Assembly (NCBI RefSeq): GCF_003334855.1
Contig: NZ_QOWE01000011.1
Coordinates: 1-64,000 of the forward strand
Origin: Larkinella punicea
GTDB taxonomy: Bacteria; Bacteroidota; Bacteroidia; Cytophagales; Spirosomataceae
Reading direction: 5' to 3'
Length of the DNA stretch: 64,000 bases
Shown one piece after another: positions 62,707 through 64,000 of the stretch; position 1 is the first letter of the stretch, and each line of letters starts with the position of its first letter. The notes below the pieces were generated by a model. That model searched no databases and had not been told where the DNA came from. It saw only the letters and a list, made by a program, of their open reading frames with translations. Position numbers and translations under genes: made by a program.

Positions 62707-63476
62707 GAATGACCGCTGAATTTCCGCTCCGAACCTTGTTGGTGGACGACGAACCCCTGGCCATCAACCGGCTCCGGCGCTTGTTGGGGGCGTATGGCGA
62801 CACGTTCGAGATTGTGGGCGAAGCGATGAACGGGCTGGAAGGCCTGAAAGCCGTTGAAGTGCTGGAACCGGATCTTATTTTTCTGGATATTGAAATGCCG
62901 GGTCTGAACGGTTTCGAGATGCTGGCGAAACTGCCGTATCTGCCGATTGTGGTTTTTGCCACAGCCTACGACGATTACGCCGTGCGGGCTTTCGAAGAAA
63001 ACTCCATCGACTACCTCCTGAAACCCATTGAACCGGAGCGTCTGGAAAAAACCGTGGAGCGTATCCGGAAGTCACAAAAAGCACCGACGGGTTCCAGTCC
63101 GGACTTACGGCATGTGCTGGAACTGCTGAAACCCAAAAAAGAACTGCATTCCATTTCGGTCAAAACCGGCGACCGCATTTTGCTGATTCCGCTCGCCAAT
63201 ATTGCCTATTTCGAAGCGGAAGACAAATACGTTTTTCTCCATACCGTTGATGGTCAGCAGTTTCTGACCAATCATACCATTTCGACGCTGGAAGAAAAAT
63301 TGCCGGATTCATTTACCCGCATTAGCCGCTCGACGCTTTTGAACTCCCGCCATATTCAGGAAATTCAGCGGCATTTTAACGGAAAATATGCGGTTATCAT
63401 GCGGGATAAAAAAGCCACTCAGCTACTAACCGGAAGCAGTTTTCATGACAATCTGAAAAGCCTGATGGAATTATAA
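62703..63476 (+). CDS. LytTR-family response regulator
   Basis: 257 residues. The receiver domain has Asp62 (LIFLDIEMPGLNG) and Lys in IDYLLKPIEP. The C-terminal LytTR DNA-binding domain spans about residues 145-250 (SVKTGDRILLIPLANIAYFEAEDKYVFLHT, SFTRISRSTLLNSRHI). It overlaps the kinase gene by 4 bases and acts as its partner. Probable targets are the TonB receptor group upstream. Confidence 0.95.
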   Translation: MRMTAEFPLRTLLVDDEPLAINRLRRLLGAYGDTFEIVGEAMNGLEGLKAVEVLEPDLIFLDIEMPGLNGFEMLAKLPYLPIVVFATAYDDYAVRAFEENSIDYLLKPIEPERLEKTVERIRKSQKAPTGSSPDLRHVLELLKPKKELHSISVKTGDRILLIPLANIAYFEAEDKYVFLHTVDGQQFLTNHTISTLEEKLPDSFTRISRSTLLNSRHIQEIQRHFNGKYAVIMRDKKATQLLTGSSFHDNLKSLMEL

Positions 63477-63482
63477 GGTCGG

Positions 63483-64000
63483 CTACGATACTTCCGCTGT
63501 TCGGAAATAGGTTGCCGGATAGCGGCCAAAGCGATTCAGAAACAGCCGCGAAAAATAGACGACATCCTGAAAACCAACAGCGTAGCACACTTCCTTAACC
63601 GTGCCATATTGCTGGTTTTCGAGCCATTCGCGGGCGGTTTGAAGCCGGATTTCCTGAATAAACTGATTGGGTGAAAAACCGGTCAGTTTCTTCAGCCGCC
63701 GGTATAACTGTCGTTCGCTGCTGTGAACGGCGTCGGCAATTGAATGGACCTGAAACTGGGTGTTGGTCAGGTTTTTCAGAACCAGTTGCTCAATCTCCAG
63801 AAGCCATTCATCGTCCATCGGAACCGCCGAGCCGGCGGTTTCGGCCGGAAGCTGCTGTTGCCAGGCAGTTCTTTCGTGCGAGCGTTCGAGCAGATTGCCG
63901 ATGCGGGTGATCAACTCGTCCTGGTCGAACGGTTTGGTGACGTAATCGGCAACGCCCAGGCGGAGGGCCTCAAGCTTGACGTCCTGGCTGGTCCGGGCGG
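63483..64000 (-). CDS. REC-AraC regulator, C-terminal part (cut by window edge)
   Basis: An open frame enters from the right edge on the minus strand and ends at 63483. The visible 172 residues begin inside a receiver domain (ALRLGVADYVTKPFDQDELITRIG, with its conserved Lys). A linker and an AraC helix-turn-helix follow (SIADAVHSSERQLYRRLKKLTGFSPNQFIQEIRL ... VKEVCYAVGFQDVVYFSRLFLNRFGRYPATYF). The layout matches the C-terminal half of the hybrid regulator at 47282-50062, so the missing part is probably a sensor kinase. It converges with the LytTR gene with a 6-base gap. Confidence 0.85.
   Translation of the reverse strand, partial: ARTSQDVKLEALRLGVADYVTKPFDQDELITRIGNLLERSHERTAWQQQLPAETAGSAVPMDDEWLLEIEQLVLKNLTNTQFQVHSIADAVHSSERQLYRRLKKLTGFSPNQFIQEIRLQTAREWLENQQYGTVKEVCYAVGFQDVVYFSRLFLNRFGRYPATYFRTAEVS

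Overview
The window looks like a chromosome segment from a Bacteroidota organism, most likely Cytophagales and Spirosomataceae-like (Spirosoma or Larkinella relatives). This is inferred from three SusC-type or TonB-dependent receptors, two SusD lipoproteins, a one-protein hybrid two-component regulator, type B ribosomal protein L31, DUF1080 and PL-like sulfatase genes, and Bacteroidota promoters (TTG, about 20 bp, TAnnTTTG) where Shine-Dalgarno sites are mostly missing. No rRNA or tRNA gene and no CRISPR array was seen.

Layout. 1-2423: end of an IS110-type transposase, a PaaI-like thioesterase, and a phosphosulfolactate-synthase-like/DedA pair with a clear promoter. 2787-9612 (minus strand): cold-shock protein, then a complete reductive pyrimidine degradation operon (NCS1 transporter, dihydropyrimidinase, beta-ureidopropionase, PreT, PreA). 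9750-11634: a secreted alpha/beta hydrolase and a GntR/FCD regulator. 12196-29709: a co-directional run of 12 genes of about 17.5 kb. It encodes SusC/SusD uptake, two exported Gfo/Idh/MocA oxidoreductases, a class III aminotransferase, a galactonate-dehydratase-like enolase-superfamily enzyme, an SDR, a PhyH-type oxygenase, a sugar-porter MFS, a ceramidase-like hydrolase, an SSS symporter and an SMP-30 lactonase. I read it as an undescribed catabolic system for an aminated or acidic sugar-like compound; the substrate cannot be named from sequence. Almost every sizeable gap in it holds a palindromic repeat.

30055-34025: NmrA-like protein, L31 with a textbook promoter, and class I ribonucleotide reductase NrdA without NrdB. 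34155-35947: an AT-rich accessory patch with an orphan protein carrying a C-terminal membrane helix, a DUF4926 protein and a PIN toxin-antitoxin pair. 36184-45722: ordinary single genes (membrane protein, K+ channel, EamA exporter, thioredoxin, NTF2-like protein, methyltransferase, FKBP isomerase, MBL hydrolase, fasciclin, DUF1080, lipoprotein). 45839-47065: AT-leaning methyltransferase and a decayed gene fragment. 47282-52985: hybrid histidine kinase/AraC regulator, a secreted AbfB-like-domain protein behind a 21-bp-spaced direct repeat (candidate AraC-type operator), and a sulfatase. 53087-58112 (minus): SusD/SusC pair whose SusC has an STN signalling domain. 58667-63476: TonB-dependent receptor, small secreted protein and a LytS/LytTR two-component pair. 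63483-64000: C-terminal part of a second REC-AraC regulator that runs off the window.

Two repeat themes run through the window: palindromes of the CCCTAAATCCCC type, and a second family sharing the core ACGCGTCAGCC with unrelated arms.
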